Shown: piece by piece, positions 10,801 through 20,080 of the stretch | How positions within the stretch are numbered: position 1 is the first letter of the stretch | Layout: the number at the start of each line of letters is the position of its first letter | DNA from: Aminobacter sp. HY435 | GTDB taxonomy: Bacteria > Pseudomonadota > Alphaproteobacteria > Rhizobiales > Rhizobiaceae | Assembly (NCBI RefSeq): GCF_027568395.1 | Contig: NZ_JANKZL010000004.1 | Coordinates: forward strand, 186,001-250,000 | DNA: 64,000 bases | Direction of reading: 5' to 3' | Program-made: the position numbers and the translations under genes | Notes under the pieces: generated by a model | Seen by the model: the letters and a program-made list of their open reading frames with translations, nothing else | Databases searched by the model: none | Told to the model about the DNA's origin: nothing

Positions 10801-13347
10801 GTCTCGCCGCGGTTCGCCGGCGAGCTCTTGGTCACCATCGGCGCGGAAAAGCTGGTCAAGACCATCAATGCCAGCATCCCCGCCGAAGGCGCCACCGTCG
10901 ACATCCCCGTCGGCGGCGATTGGGGCGCGGGCGCTTACGTGACCGCAACGCTGTATCGCCCCGGCGAGGCGCAGGAATCGCGCATGCCGGCGCGCGCCAT
11001 CGGCCTGAAATGGCTGGCAGTCGATCCGGCCGACAAGAAACTGGACGTCGCCCTGACGCTCCCGGAAAAGACCGAGCCGCGCAAGACGCTCTCGGTGCCG
11101 GTCGCTGTCACCGGCGCCAAGGCCGGGGACAAGGCCTATGTCATGGTGGCCGCCGTCGACGTCGGCATCCTCAACCTCACCAACTACAAGGCGCCGGATC
11201 CGGAAGACTGGTATTTCGGCCAGCGCATGCTGGGCCTTGAGCTGCGCGATCTCTACGGCCGCCTGATCGACGGGTCGCTTGGCGCCATGGGCAAGCTGCG
11301 CACCGGCGGCGACGGTGCGGCCATGACTTCGCAGGGCAGCCCGCCCAAGGAAAAGCTCGTCGCCTTCTTCTCCGGCATCGTCGAGCTCGACGCCGACGGC
11401 AAGACGACGATCGATTTCGACATTCCGCAGTTCAACGGCACGGTGCGCGTGATGAGCGTCGCCTGGACCAGCGACGCGGTCGGCCACGCCACAGGCGACG
11501 TGATCGTCCGCGATCCTATCGTGCTGACGGCTGGCATGCCGCGCTTCATGGCGCCCGGCGACTTCGCCCTGATGCGGCTCGACATCGCCAACACCGACGC
11601 GCCATCAGGCGACTACACATTCGCTGTGGAGACGACGGGCGACCTGTCCACCGGCAGCGCCGCCCTGCCCGCCAAGCTGACGCTTGAACCGGGCAAGCGG
11701 CAGACGCTGTCGATCCCGCTCATGCCGCTGACCGCCGGAACCGCCGGGCTGACCATCCGGCTGGCCAATGCCGACGGGCTCGAGGTGCAGCAGGAGCTGT
11801 CGTTCCCCGTCCGGCCGGGCCAACTGCCGGTGACGACGCGCATGGTGGTCGATCTCAAGCCCAACGCCTCGCTGCGCATCGACAAGGAACTGCTCGCCGC
11901 CAGCCTGCTCGACGACGCCCATGTCAGCGTCGGCGTTTCGCAGTCCTCGGCTTTCGACGTGCCCTCGCTGTTGATGACGCTTGACCGCTACCCCTACGGT
12001 TGCGCCGAGCAGACGACGAGCCGGGCGCTGCCCCTGCTTTATGTCAGCGAGCTTTCGGCGGAAGCCGGCATGGCCGACGACCCCGAACTGCGCGAGCGTA
12101 TCCAGGGCGCCATCTACCGCGTCCTCAACTATCAGTCGTCCTCGGGCAGCTTCGGCCTCTGGGGTCCTGGCTCCGGCGACCTCTGGCTCGACGCCTATGT
12201 CACCGACTTCCTGACCAGGGCGCGCGAAAAGAGCTTCGACGTGCCGCAGCAAGCGATGATCCAGGCGCTGAACAACCTGCAGAACTCGATCGGCTACGAC
12301 GTCGACGTCGAGGACCGCGGCTCGGACATCGCCTATGCGCTCTATGTGCTGGCGCGCAACAAGAAGGCCTCCGTCGGCGATCTGCGCTACTTCGCCGACA
12401 CCAAGCTCGAGGCCTTCTCGAGCCCGATGGCGGTCGCCCAGTTGGGCGCGAGCCTTGCGCTTTATGGCGACGGCCAGCGTTCCGAGCAGACCTTCGCGGC
12501 CGCGCTCCAGCTCGCCAAGGCGACGCCGGAGTTCAACTGGTATCGCTCGGACTACGGCTCACGCCTGCGCGATGGCGCTGCCATGCTGGCGCTCGCAGCA
12601 GAGAGCAAGCCGGTGCCTTCGGTAGTGCCGGCGCTGGTCAAGATGGTCGCCGCTGACCGCGCGGCGGCGAAGTGGACCAGCACCCAGGACGACGCCTGGA
12701 TGCTGCTTGCGGCGCGCGCGCTCAAGGCCGGCAACGAGGCGATCTCGCTCGACGTCAATGGCACGGCCCGCAATGGCGCCTATTCCGATCGCGTCGACGG
12801 GGCCGATTTGCTCACCAACCCGATTGCCATCCTCAACACCGGCAAGGACCCGCTCCAGGCCGTGGTGACAACGGTTGCTGCCCCTGCCCAGCCGCTGCCT
12901 GCCGGCGGCGACGGCTTCACCATCGAGCGCAGCTACTACCGGCTCGACGGTAGCGAGGCCAACATCACCGAAGTGCAGCAGAACGAGCGCTTCGTCGTCG
13001 TGCTCAAGATCAGCGAGCTCAACGACTGGCCCTCGCGCGTGGTGGTGGCCGACATGTTGCCGGCCGGCTTCGAGATCGACAATCCGGGGCTGGTCAACAG
13101 CGCCAACCTGTCGAACTTCTCCTGGCTGGAACAGACGGAGGCGGCCCATCTGGAATTCCGCAACGATCGCTTCGTTGCCGCAATGAACAGCAGTGCAGGC
13201 TCTGACCAGGACTTTACCCTGGCCTATGTGGTGAGGGCGGTGACGCCAGGCACCTACGTCCACCCGGCCGCCAATGTCGAGGACATGTACCGTCCGCAGT
13301 ATTCGGCGCGGACGGCGACCGGCATGATGGAGGTGAAGGCGGAGTGA
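7882..13347 (+). CDS. Bacterial alpha-2-macroglobulin family protein with N-terminal PAN domain
   Basis: The predicted role is a periplasmic protease trap that entangles invading proteases through a thioester, working next to peptidoglycan repair by PBP1C. The 1,821-residue product has a signal peptide (FPVFVLVFLAWASAALAA) with no lipobox cysteine, so it should be soluble in the periplasm, whereas E. coli YfhM is a lipoprotein. Residues about 33-85 form a PAN/apple-like domain with four cysteines (CQTSCLGDSACRAFTY, then WCFLKSD). A short TPR-like stretch follows (FRAAVAILPDDAAIWARLA). Macroglobulin domains come next. The thioester motif CAEQ falls at residues 1374-1377 (12001-12012) in YPYGCAEQTTSR, followed by the alpha-toroid region. 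The start is supported by CGGAGGGA. The next gene is pbpC, the standard partner. Confidence 0.93.
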   Translation: MMRAMRVFPVFVLVFLAWASAALAAEPRRIETTDGSDYFGFDLRSEQNVTLDQCQTSCLGDSACRAFTYNTKAKWCFLKSDFAIIKPFAGAVAGKVVPLNGDPDIGAPAELTFFPASMIDEARQYRSALTNGSVVTGDEGLAALTAAGDSSLQSGDPRTAMQKFRAAVAILPDDAAIWARLARATAIVSPINGEETASLRRDMTSSAYNTYLLSRTAATRADSLALLARGLDKRDMFRPSLQAYEASLALDNSAAIRAEYDDLKARKGFRVVEHTIDADTTSPRVCAQFSEALVKAGVDYAPFVTVDDAAPKSVEAKDRQICVEGLEHGKHYRVAFRPGLPAAIGEVLEAPVVLSVYVQDRAQSARFTGDSFVLPSTARRGIPVVTINMEAADMKLYRIGDRSLAQLLSGYQFLRQLDGYDLSSIADQMGEPVWEGQLAVANDLNKEVTTSFPVDEALPSRKPGVYVLTAQPVDDRSDTWASRATQWFVVSDIGLSTYTGQDGLNVFARSLGSAKPMTDVELTLLARNNEILGTARTDAEGRATFNPGLTRGDGGLAPAVLMANHGDGDFVFLDMTRAGFDLSDRGVTGRAAPGALDVYAWTERGIYRVGETVHAAALARDDAARANDLPLTFIFTRPDGVEDRRVVSQDGSAGGHAVDLPLSTAAMRGTWSMNIHTDPKQPAIASHMFLVEDFVPDRIEFTLTSDRDEIAVGETANATVDGRFLYGAPAAGLALEGEVTLSTKREWDAFKGYSFGLADEQDGEATRTPLSGLPLVGDDGKATFPIEVASAPSTTRLVNAAVTVRMRETGGRAVEERLDIGVLPQGTMIGIRPDFAGGEVPQGGTAKFSLIAARPDGQRAELQGAQWSLVKVERNYQWYRSGSSWNYEPVTFTKSIATGQVDLTANAEATVSLPVDWGRYRLEVETSDPSGPATSYEFDAGWYVSATSTETPDGLEVALDKETYAAGEVAKLKVSPRFAGELLVTIGAEKLVKTINASIPAEGATVDIPVGGDWGAGAYVTATLYRPGEAQESRMPARAIGLKWLAVDPADKKLDVALTLPEKTEPRKTLSVPVAVTGAKAGDKAYVMVAAVDVGILNLTNYKAPDPEDWYFGQRMLGLELRDLYGRLIDGSLGAMGKLRTGGDGAAMTSQGSPPKEKLVAFFSGIVELDADGKTTIDFDIPQFNGTVRVMSVAWTSDAVGHATGDVIVRDPIVLTAGMPRFMAPGDFALMRLDIANTDAPSGDYTFAVETTGDLSTGSAALPAKLTLEPGKRQTLSIPLMPLTAGTAGLTIRLANADGLEVQQELSFPVRPGQLPVTTRMVVDLKPNASLRIDKELLAASLLDDAHVSVGVSQSSAFDVPSLLMTLDRYPYGCAEQTTSRALPLLYVSELSAEAGMADDPELRERIQGAIYRVLNYQSSSGSFGLWGPGSGDLWLDAYVTDFLTRAREKSFDVPQQAMIQALNNLQNSIGYDVDVEDRGSDIAYALYVLARNKKASVGDLRYFADTKLEAFSSPMAVAQLGASLALYGDGQRSEQTFAAALQLAKATPEFNWYRSDYGSRLRDGAAMLALAAESKPVPSVVPALVKMVAADRAAAKWTSTQDDAWMLLAARALKAGNEAISLDVNGTARNGAYSDRVDGADLLTNPIAILNTGKDPLQAVVTTVAAPAQPLPAGGDGFTIERSYYRLDGSEANITEVQQNERFVVVLKISELNDWPSRVVVADMLPAGFEIDNPGLVNSANLSNFSWLEQTEAAHLEFRNDRFVAAMNSSAGSDQDFTLAYVVRAVTPGTYVHPAANVEDMYRPQYSARTATGMMEVKAE

Positions 13348-13379
13348 TCCGCCTTCGGAGTGCGACCTTGAGCGCCCTT

Positions 13380-13660
13380 GCACCCCCACCCCTAACCCCT
13401 CCCCACAAGGGGGAGGGGAAATACTGCGCCCGAAGTTCTGCCACCCGGGCCAACGTAACCAAGATGAAGCGCGCGGCTGCGGTGCCGCAGGTTTCCCCTC
13501 CCCTTTGTGGGGAGGGGTTAGGGGTGGGGGTATCGTTTGGAGCTGCCCGCTCAGCGCTGCCCCTCGTCCGCCTGCCGGCCCCTTCTCCCCGTAATGACGG
13601 GGAGAAGGAAGGCGGCCGCAACGTCGACGTCCCCCTCTCCCCGTTCTTCACGGGGGGAGG
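13380..13660. repeat. Mosaic palindromic repeat cluster between macroglobulin and pbpC genes
   Basis: Two related inverted-repeat units are packed into the gap. The first pairs CCCCTCCCCACAAGGGGGAG (from about 13397) and its flank with TCCCCTTTGTGGGGAGGGG and GGGGTGGGGG (to about 13530). The second is CTTCTCCCCGTAATGACGGG-GAGAAG near 13582-13608, followed by CCCCCTCTCCCCGTTCTTCA and GGGGGGAGGG. These are typical rhizobial extragenic mosaic elements. They could fold strongly in the transcript and lower pbpC expression relative to the upstream gene. No protein-coding signal is present. Confidence 0.75.
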
Positions 13661-13681
13661 GTAAGGGTGAGGGGCAGTGCC

Positions 13682-15778
13682 ATGCTTTCCGCAAGAACCA
13701 AGCGCAGGATCACCCTCTCGGCGACGGGCACCGCCGCCTTGGCAGCCCTCGCCGTCGGCGGCCTCTACGCGCTCGATCGCGCCTTTCCGCCTCCCCTGCC
13801 CGAAAAGCTCATCGTCTCCGCCGAAGTGCTCGACCGCGATGGCCAGCTGTTGCGGGCCTATGCGACGCCGAGTGGCCACTGGCGTCTCGGCGTCGGCCTC
13901 GACCAGGTCGACCCGCAGCTGGTGAAGATGCTCGTCGCCTACGAGGACAAGCGCTTCTGGGAGCATGAGGGCGTCGACGTGCTGGCGCTGGGACGTGCTG
14001 CCCAGCAACTGCTCGCCAACGGCCGCATCGTCTCCGGCGGCTCGACGCTGTCGATGCAGTTGGCGCGGCTGATCGAACCGCGCGCAAGCCGCAGCCTGGC
14101 ATCGAAACTCAAGCAGCTTGCCCGCGCGATCCAGATCGAGCGGCGGTTGTCGAAGCAAGAGATCCTGGAACGCTACCTGACGCTCGCCCCCTATGGCGGC
14201 AATCTCGAAGGCGTCCGCGCCGCCGCGCTGGCCTATTTCGGCAAGGAGCCGAAGCGGCTGACCGTCTCCGAGGCGGCCCTGCTGGTTGCGCTGCCGCAGC
14301 TTCCCGAGCGCCGCCGCCCCGACCGCAATCCGAAGAACGCCCAAGCCGCCCGCGACCGCGTGCTCGGGCGCATGGTGACATCGGGCGTGCTCGGCGACAA
14401 CGAGGCGGCGCGGGCAGCGCTTGCTGATGTCGAGGCGATGCGGCTGGCTTTGCCATCGATGGCTCCGCATGTCTCCGACGCGGCGCTACGAAACACCCCT
14501 CAAGTCGACCGGCGCCAGCTGACGCTGCGCAAGAGCGTGCAGGCCGGGCTCGAGGCGGTGGCGCGCGAAGCAGCCAGCCGGCTCGGTCCCCGCATCTCGG
14601 TCGCCATGGTCATGGCCGATGCCATGACCGGCGAAATCCTCGGCGAGGTCGGCTCGGCCAACTATCTCGACGCCTCGCGTTCGGGCTGGATCGACATGAC
14701 CCGCACGGTGCGCTCCCCAGGCTCGACGCTGAAGCCGTTCATCTATGGCCTCGCTTTCGAACAGGGGCTGGTGGCGCAGGAAACGATGATCGAGGACCGT
14801 CCTGCCGATTTCGCCGGTTACCGGCCGAAGAACTTCGACATGAGCTACCAGGGCGACGTCTCGGTGCGCCAGGCGCTGCAGCTGTCGCTCAACGTGCCGG
14901 CGATCCGCCTGCTCGACGCGGTCGGACCGCAACGGCTGACCGCACGCTTCCGCCAGGCCGGCGTCATCCCCCAATTGCCGCCGAACGAAGTGCCCGGCCT
15001 CGCCATCGGCCTCGGCGGCGTCGGCGTGACCCTGCGCGACCTCGTCCAGCTTTACACCGGCCTTGCCAATGGCGGCCGCGCCAAGGCCTTGCGCGACGGG
15101 GCGGAGGCGAGCACGCCTGCCCCGCTCGCCAACGGCACCATTCTCGAAGAACAGGCCGCCTGGCAGATCGCCGACATCCTTGCCGGTGTGAAGCCGCCCG
15201 AGGGTGCCGCGAAACGAACCATCGCCTACAAGACCGGCACCTCCTACGGCTACCGCGACGCCTGGTCGATCGGCTATGACGGCCGCTACGTGCTCGGCGT
15301 CTGGGCCGGACGGCCCGACGCCGGCGCAGTGCCCGGACTGTCGGGCTACGTCTCGGCAGCCCCGATCCTGTTCGAGGGTTTCGCCCGCTCCGGCCTGCCG
15401 TCGATGCCGCTGCCGCGCCCGCCCGCCGGCACGCTGCGCACCGCCCGCGCCGACCTGCCGGTGACGCTGGAGCGCTTCTCGACCGCAAGCGAGCTGCCGG
15501 CTGTGGCCGCCGCCATCACCGAGCCTGCGCCGCAGATCGTCTTTCCGCCCGACGGTGCCAGGGTCGAACTCGGCGCATCCTCGGCTGACGCTTCGCCGCT
15601 GGTGCTGAAACTGCAGGGCGGCCGGGCGCCCTTTCGCTGGCTCGCCAACGGCAAGCCGCTGAATACGGTCGCGCGCCGCCGCGAGGCGACTTGGCAGCCA
15701 GACGGAACCGGATTTTCGACCCTGACCGTCATCGATGCGGCGGGCCGGGCAGCGAGTGTCCAAGTGTTCGTCGAGTAG
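13682..15778 (+). CDS. pbpC: Penicillin-binding protein 1C (bifunctional glycosyltransferase/transpeptidase-like)
   Basis: This inner-membrane enzyme polymerises glycan strands and carries a transpeptidase-like penicillin-binding domain facing the periplasm. The ATG at 13682 is preceded by GAGGGG at good spacing; a GTG at 13667 would add five residues. The product is about 698 residues. There is one N-terminal membrane segment (TALAALAVGGLYAL). The glycosyltransferase motifs are EDKRFWEHEGVD and GGSTLSMQLARL. The penicillin-binding motifs are SPGSTLKPF (S-x-x-K), LSLNVPA (S-x-N) and KTGTSYGYRDAW (K-T-G). A C-terminal BiPBP-like domain follows (QIVFPPDGARVEL to the end). It is transcribed with the upstream macroglobulin gene, the classic pairing. 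Confidence 0.95.
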   Translation: MLSARTKRRITLSATGTAALAALAVGGLYALDRAFPPPLPEKLIVSAEVLDRDGQLLRAYATPSGHWRLGVGLDQVDPQLVKMLVAYEDKRFWEHEGVDVLALGRAAQQLLANGRIVSGGSTLSMQLARLIEPRASRSLASKLKQLARAIQIERRLSKQEILERYLTLAPYGGNLEGVRAAALAYFGKEPKRLTVSEAALLVALPQLPERRRPDRNPKNAQAARDRVLGRMVTSGVLGDNEAARAALADVEAMRLALPSMAPHVSDAALRNTPQVDRRQLTLRKSVQAGLEAVAREAASRLGPRISVAMVMADAMTGEILGEVGSANYLDASRSGWIDMTRTVRSPGSTLKPFIYGLAFEQGLVAQETMIEDRPADFAGYRPKNFDMSYQGDVSVRQALQLSLNVPAIRLLDAVGPQRLTARFRQAGVIPQLPPNEVPGLAIGLGGVGVTLRDLVQLYTGLANGGRAKALRDGAEASTPAPLANGTILEEQAAWQIADILAGVKPPEGAAKRTIAYKTGTSYGYRDAWSIGYDGRYVLGVWAGRPDAGAVPGLSGYVSAAPILFEGFARSGLPSMPLPRPPAGTLRTARADLPVTLERFSTASELPAVAAAITEPAPQIVFPPDGARVELGASSADASPLVLKLQGGRAPFRWLANGKPLNTVARRREATWQPDGTGFSTLTVIDAAGRAASVQVFVE

Positions 15779-15787
15779 GAAGACGCG

Positions 15788-15810
15788 AACCCGTTGCGGC
15801 GCAACGGGTT
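15788..15810 (+). terminator. Perfect hairpin after pbpC
   Basis: AACCCGTTGCG (15788-15798) and CGCAACGGGTT (15800-15810) are exact inverted arms starting 9 bp after the pbpC stop. There is no T-run after it, so it may act with Rho or mainly protect the mRNA 3' end. Confidence 0.6.
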
Positions 15811-16007
15811 AGTCCTGCTTCCGGAATCGTTGCCTGAACTGGACCGCGTGCGATGTCCTGCGGCCCGACCCGGATCGATGCCTGCCCCAACGGAACCGAC
15901 GCGCCCGACACGCGTTTTCGGACGAGCAAAAAAGTTTCGCGACCGCACCCGAAAGGGCCTAATTTTGCCGATGCGGGACAAACTTCGGAACATTCGCCGC
16001 ATCTAAT

Positions 16008-16031
16008 TTCTACCAGTTCGATAGAGTAGAA
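16008..16031. promoter_or_regulatory. Inverted repeat upstream of the sulfate transport operon, candidate operator
   Basis: TTCTAC (16008-16013) and GTAGAA (16026-16031) are separated by 12 bp in an AT-richer stretch about 25 bp before the sbp start codon. TTCGAA follows at 16037-16042 and the ribosome binding site GGAGGCGG at 16044-16051. The location fits a sulfur-responsive repressor site; which regulator binds is unknown. Confidence 0.35.
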
Positions 16032-16053
16032 CCATATTCGAACGGAGGCGGAA

Positions 16054-17082
16054 ATGACGACTTCACGCAGAACGATATTGCTCTCGGCGCTGCTCGCCGG
16101 CGCAGTTCAGCTCGGCGGCCTGGGCTCTTCCTTTGCCGACACGACGCTGCTCAACGTGTCCTACGACCCCACCCGCGAGCTCTACAAGGACTACAACGAA
16201 GCCTTCGCCAAGCACTGGCAGGCCGAGAGCGGCGAGACTGTGACGATCCAGCAGTCGCATGGCGGCTCGGGCAAGCAGGCGCGCGCCGTGATCGACGGCC
16301 TCGACGCCGACGTCGTCACCCTGGCGCTCGAAAGCGACATCAACGCCATCGTCGAGAAATCGAAGAAGATCAATCCGGACTGGCGCGCCAAGCTTCCGAA
16401 CAACGCCTCGCCCTACACCTCGACGATCATCTTCCTTGTTCGCAAGGGCAATCCCAAGGGCATCAGCGACTGGGGCGACCTGACCAAGGAAGGCGTCCAA
16501 GTCATCACGCCGAACCCCAAGACGTCGGGCGGCGCGCGCTGGAACTACCTCGCGGCATGGGCCTGGGCGAACGGCCAGTTCGCAGGCGACGAAGGCAAGA
16601 TCAAGGAATTCGTCGGCAATCTCTACGCGCATGTGCCCGTGCTCGACACCGGCGCACGCGGCTCGACGGTGACCTTCGCAGAACGCGGCCTCGGCGACGT
16701 GCTGCTGGCGTGGGAGAACGAAGCCTATCTGGCGCTCGCCGAGTTCGGCGCAGACCAGTTCGATATCATCTTCCCGCCGCAGTCGATCCTCGCCGAGCCG
16801 CCAGTCGCCGTGGTCGACGCGAATGTCGACGCCAAGGGCACCCGCAAGGTGGCCGAGGCCTATCTCAACTACCTCTATTCGGCGGAGGGCCAGACGATTG
16901 CGGCCAAGCACCACTACCGTCCGTCCAAGCCGGACCTCGTGCCGCCGGCCGACCTTGAGCAACTGCCTGAACTGAAGCTCGTTTCCATCGACGATCCGAT
17001 TTTTGGCGGCTGGGCAAAGGCGCAGCCCTATCACTTCGGCGATGGTGGTATATTCGACCAGATTTACAAGCCAGCGCAGTAG
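16054..17082 (+). CDS. sbp: Sulfate/thiosulfate ABC transporter periplasmic binding protein
   Basis: The product binds sulfate or thiosulfate in the periplasm and delivers it to CysTW. It is 342 residues long, the usual family size, with a signal peptide ([18 protein letters not shown], cut near SFADTTLLN). Sbp/CysP signature stretches are [46 protein letters not shown] and [17 protein letters not shown] strong ribosome binding site (ACGGAGGCGG) precedes the ATG. It is the first gene of sbp-cysT-cysW-cysA. Whether it prefers sulfate (Sbp) or thiosulfate (CysP) cannot be decided here. Confidence 0.94.
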   Translation: MTTSRRTILLSALLAGAVQLGGLGSSFADTTLLNVSYDPTRELYKDYNEAFAKHWQAESGETVTIQQSHGGSGKQARAVIDGLDADVVTLALESDINAIVEKSKKINPDWRAKLPNNASPYTSTIIFLVRKGNPKGISDWGDLTKEGVQVITPNPKTSGGARWNYLAAWAWANGQFAGDEGKIKEFVGNLYAHVPVLDTGARGSTVTFAERGLGDVLLAWENEAYLALAEFGADQFDIIFPPQSILAEPPVAVVDANVDAKGTRKVAEAYLNYLYSAEGQTIAAKHHYRPSKPDLVPPADLEQLPELKLVSIDDPIFGGWAKAQPYHFGDGGIFDQIYKPAQ

Positions 17083-17104
17083 CAGCAGGGAAGTCAGGAT
17101 CGAC

Positions 17105-17956
17105 ATGAGCTCAGCACCCGCCTTGGCGGGGTGGCGGTTCAGGCAGCCGAGCGTCATTCCGGGTTTCGGACTGACGCTCGGCTTCTCGCTTGCCTACCTC
17201 ACCCTCATCATCCTCATCCCGCTTTCGGGACTGGTCTGGCATTCGGCCTCGCTCGGCTGGACCGATTTCTGGGCCATCGCCACCGACCGGCGCACCGTCA
17301 AGGCTCTCGAAATCAGCTTCGGCACCGCATTGATCGCCGCCGCCATCAACGTCGTGTTCGGTACCGTCGTCGCCTGGGTCCTGGTGCGCTATCGCTTTCC
17401 CGGCCGGCGCATCGTCGACGCCATGGTCGACCTGCCTTTCGCGCTGCCGACGGCGGTCGCCGGCATTGCGCTGACCACGCTCTATTCGCCCAAGGGCTGG
17501 ATGGGCGGCCTGCTCGCCACGCTCGGCATCAAGGTCGCCTACACGCCGCTCGGCATCGTCATCGCCCTTGTCTTCATCGGACTGCCGTTCGTCGTCCGCA
17601 CGGTGCAGCCGATCATCGAAGAGATCGACAAGGAGGTCGAGGAAGCCGCGGCCACGCTTGGCGCCAACCGCTTCCAGACCATAACGAGGGTGCTGTTTCC
17701 GGGTCTCGCGCCAGCCGTCACCACCGGCTTCGCGCTCGCCTTCGCGCGCGGCGTCGGCGAATACGGCTCGGTCATCTTCATCGCCGGCAACCTGCCCTAT
17801 GTCTCCGAAATCGCGCCATTGCTGATCGTCATCCGGCTCGAGGAATACGACTACGCCGCAGCGACCGCGATTGCCTCGCTCATGCTGGCCCTGTCGTTTG
17901 CGATGCTCTTGATCATCAACCTCATCCAGTCGCGGAGCCGCAAGCGCTATGGCTGA
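17105..17956 (+). CDS. cysT: Sulfate ABC transporter permease CysT (CysU)
   Basis: This is one of the two inner-membrane permease subunits of the sulfate importer. The ATG at 17105 lies 22 bp after sbp and begins [12 protein letters not shown]; an upstream in-frame start at 17003 would overlap sbp by 80 bp and is unlikely. The 283-residue product has about six membrane segments, the first being [20 protein letters not shown]. The cytoplasmic EAA loop reads [20 protein letters not shown] and the downstream signature is [17 protein letters not shown], both diagnostic of CysT. The gene overlaps cysW by 8 bp, indicating translational coupling. Confidence 0.95.
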   Translation: MSSAPALAGWRFRQPSVIPGFGLTLGFSLAYLTLIILIPLSGLVWHSASLGWTDFWAIATDRRTVKALEISFGTALIAAAINVVFGTVVAWVLVRYRFPGRRIVDAMVDLPFALPTAVAGIALTTLYSPKGWMGGLLATLGIKVAYTPLGIVIALVFIGLPFVVRTVQPIIEEIDKEVEEAAATLGANRFQTITRVLFPGLAPAVTTGFALAFARGVGEYGSVIFIAGNLPYVSEIAPLLIVIRLEEYDYAAATAIASLMLALSFAMLLIINLIQSRSRKRYG

Positions 17957-18833
17957 TCCGGAGCTCTACCCCGCCGACGACTACCACGAGCACGCCTCGC
18001 TGGCGGTAACCGAGCGCCCGCTGGCGCGCGCCACCCTGATGCTCATAGCCTTCGCCTTCCTCGGCATCTTCCTGCTGCTGCCGCTGATCGTCGTCTTCGA
18101 GCAGGCCTTCGCCAAGGGCATCGGCGCCTTTATCGCAGCCATCGGCGAAGCCGACACGATCTCGGCGATCAAGCTGACCCTGCTCGTCGCCGTCATCGCC
18201 GTGCCGCTCAACCTTGTATTCGGGGTCGCGGCGGCCTGGGCCGTCGCCAAGTTCGAATTCAAGGGAAAAGCCTTTCTCATCACCTTGATCGACCTGCCTT
18301 TTTCAGTCTCGCCGGTGATCTCCGGCCTGGTCTATGTGCTGCTGTTTGGCGCACAGAGCCTGCTCGGCCCCTGGCTCAAGATGCACGGCATCGTCATCCT
18401 GTTCGCCGTCCCCGGTATTGTGCTGGCGACCATCTTCGTCACCTTCCCCTTCGTTGCCCGTGAACTGATCCCGCTGATGCAGGAACAGGGCACCGGCGAC
18501 GAGGAGGCAGCACTTTCGCTCGGCGCCAATGGCTGGCAGACCTTCTGGAACGTCACCTTGCCGAACATCAAATGGGGCCTGCTCTACGGCGTGCTGCTGT
18601 GCAACGCCCGGGCCATGGGCGAATTCGGCGCCGTTTCGGTGGTGTCAGGCCACATCCGCGGCGTGACCAACACCATGCCGCTGCAGGTCGAGATCCTCTA
18701 CAATGAATACAATGCCGTCGGCGCCTTTGCCGTGGCGTCCGTGCTCGCCGGGCTGGCCCTGGTGACGCTTGTGCTCAAAACCCTTCTCGAGCTCCGCTAC
18801 GGCGCCGAGATCGCCGCCACGCGCGGACACTGA
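17949..18833 (+). CDS. cysW: Sulfate ABC transporter permease CysW
   Basis: This is the second permease subunit, expected to pair with CysT in the inner membrane. The product is 294 residues with about six membrane helices, starting with [20 protein letters not shown]. The EAA-loop region is [20 protein letters not shown] and the CysW signature [20 protein letters not shown] follows. It overlaps the end of cysT and is followed by cysA after 13 bp. Confidence 0.95.
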   Translation: MADPELYPADDYHEHASLAVTERPLARATLMLIAFAFLGIFLLLPLIVVFEQAFAKGIGAFIAAIGEADTISAIKLTLLVAVIAVPLNLVFGVAAAWAVAKFEFKGKAFLITLIDLPFSVSPVISGLVYVLLFGAQSLLGPWLKMHGIVILFAVPGIVLATIFVTFPFVARELIPLMQEQGTGDEEAALSLGANGWQTFWNVTLPNIKWGLLYGVLLCNARAMGEFGAVSVVSGHIRGVTNTMPLQVEILYNEYNAVGAFAVASVLAGLALVTLVLKTLLELRYGAEIAATRGH

Positions 18834-18846
18834 CAGAGGCAGACTG

Positions 18847-19890
18847 ATGGAAGTTCGCGTTTCCAACGTGCGCAAGGAATTCGACCGGTTCCCGGCGCTT
18901 AGCGATGTTTCGCTCGACATCAAGTCGGGCGAACTGATCGCGCTGCTCGGGCCCTCCGGCTCCGGCAAGACGACTTTGTTGCGCCTGATCGCGGGGCTGG
19001 AGCGCCCGACCCGCGGCACCATCTATTTCGGCGACGAGGATGCCTCCAACCGCACCATCCAGGAGCGCAATGTCGGCTTCGTGTTCCAGCACTACGCCCT
19101 GTTCCGCCACATGACGGTGGCCGACAACATCGGCTTCGGCCTCAAGGTGCGTCCTTCGGCCAAGCGTCCGACAAAGAAGGAAATCCGCGCCCGGGCCTCG
19201 GAGCTGCTCAACCTCGTGCAGCTTTCGGGGCTCGAAAAGCGTTACCCCGCGCAGCTTTCCGGTGGCCAGCGCCAGCGCGTCGCCCTTGCCCGTGCCATGG
19301 CCATCGAGCCGAAGGTGCTGCTTCTCGACGAGCCGTTCGGCGCGCTCGACGCCCAGGTCAGGCGTGAACTCAGGCGCTGGCTGCGCGAAATCCACGACGC
19401 CACCGGCCACACCACAATCTTCGTCACGCACGACCAGGAAGAGGCGCTTGAGCTCGCCGACCGCGTGGTGGTGATGAGCCAGGGCCGCATCGAGCAGGTC
19501 GGCACCGCCGACGAGGTCTACGACACGCCCAACTCGCCCTTCGTCTACGGCTTCATCGGCGAGTCGAGCTCGCTGCCGGTGAAGGTGGAGGATGGCCAGG
19601 TATGGATTGCGGACCGCCCGATCGGCCTCGCGACGCCCGACCTGCCCGACGGCGAAGCGACGCTCTATTTCCGTCCGCACGACATCGAGCTGCTCGACGA
19701 ATGCGGCGGCTGCATTGCGGGTACGGTCGCGGCGAGCCGTCGCGTCGCCGGGACGCGGCGCGTCGAACTGGAAATCGGCGGCGGCCGCGAGCGCGTCGAG
19801 ATCGAACTGCCCGTCGGCCATCCCGCCGCGCAGAAAAGCCGCGTGGCGTTCAGGCCGAAGCGCTGGAAGGTGTTTCCGCAAGCGGGGTGA
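18847..19890 (+). CDS. cysA: Sulfate/thiosulfate import ATP-binding protein CysA
   Basis: CysA is the ATPase that powers the sulfate importer. I chose the ATG at 18847 (MEVRVSNVRKEF), 13 bp after cysW; the longer open frame begins inside cysW. The product is 347 residues. Walker A is GPSGSGKTT (about residues 37-45), the signature is LSGGQRQRVALARA, Walker B is VLLLDEPFGALD, and the switch histidine is in FVTHDQEEALELAD. A C-terminal TOBE-like domain contains YFRPHDIELL and ends FRPKRWKVFP. A decayed second copy of part of this C-terminal region lies at 20260-20397. Confidence 0.95.
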   Translation: MEVRVSNVRKEFDRFPALSDVSLDIKSGELIALLGPSGSGKTTLLRLIAGLERPTRGTIYFGDEDASNRTIQERNVGFVFQHYALFRHMTVADNIGFGLKVRPSAKRPTKKEIRARASELLNLVQLSGLEKRYPAQLSGGQRQRVALARAMAIEPKVLLLDEPFGALDAQVRRELRRWLREIHDATGHTTIFVTHDQEEALELADRVVVMSQGRIEQVGTADEVYDTPNSPFVYGFIGESSSLPVKVEDGQVWIADRPIGLATPDLPDGEATLYFRPHDIELLDECGGCIAGTVAASRRVAGTRRVELEIGGGRERVEIELPVGHPAAQKSRVAFRPKRWKVFPQAG

Positions 19891-19945
19891 GTTTTCTTTG
19901 GGGGGCAGCAACCCCTCACCCGGCCTCCGCTGCGCTCGGCGGCGA
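19885..19945. repeat. Mosaic repeat fragment at the cysA 3' end
   Basis: GGGTGAG (19885-19891, overlapping the cysA stop) pairs with CTCACCC (19915-19921). The block CCCCTCACCCGGCCTCCGCT followed by GCGCTCGGC matches the left end of the mosaic element at 23589-23716 almost exactly. This is therefore half of such an element, and it may serve as the cysA terminator hairpin. Confidence 0.55.
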
Positions 19946-20080
19946 GCCAGATGCAATCGTCGATTGCTACGACGGGCGACCGGTTCACTCATGACAACCA
20001 GTCCTCATGTCGCAGGTGCGCGATATGGCCTATCCAAGGCGAGTGGCTAGATTGTCGGAAAGAAGAAAGGATCGAACCCC

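Noticed and set aside
15960-16053. Possible SAM-II or other riboswitch upstream of sbp
   Set aside because: I could not find the conserved pseudoknot arms. The structure present is a simple inverted repeat better explained as an operator.
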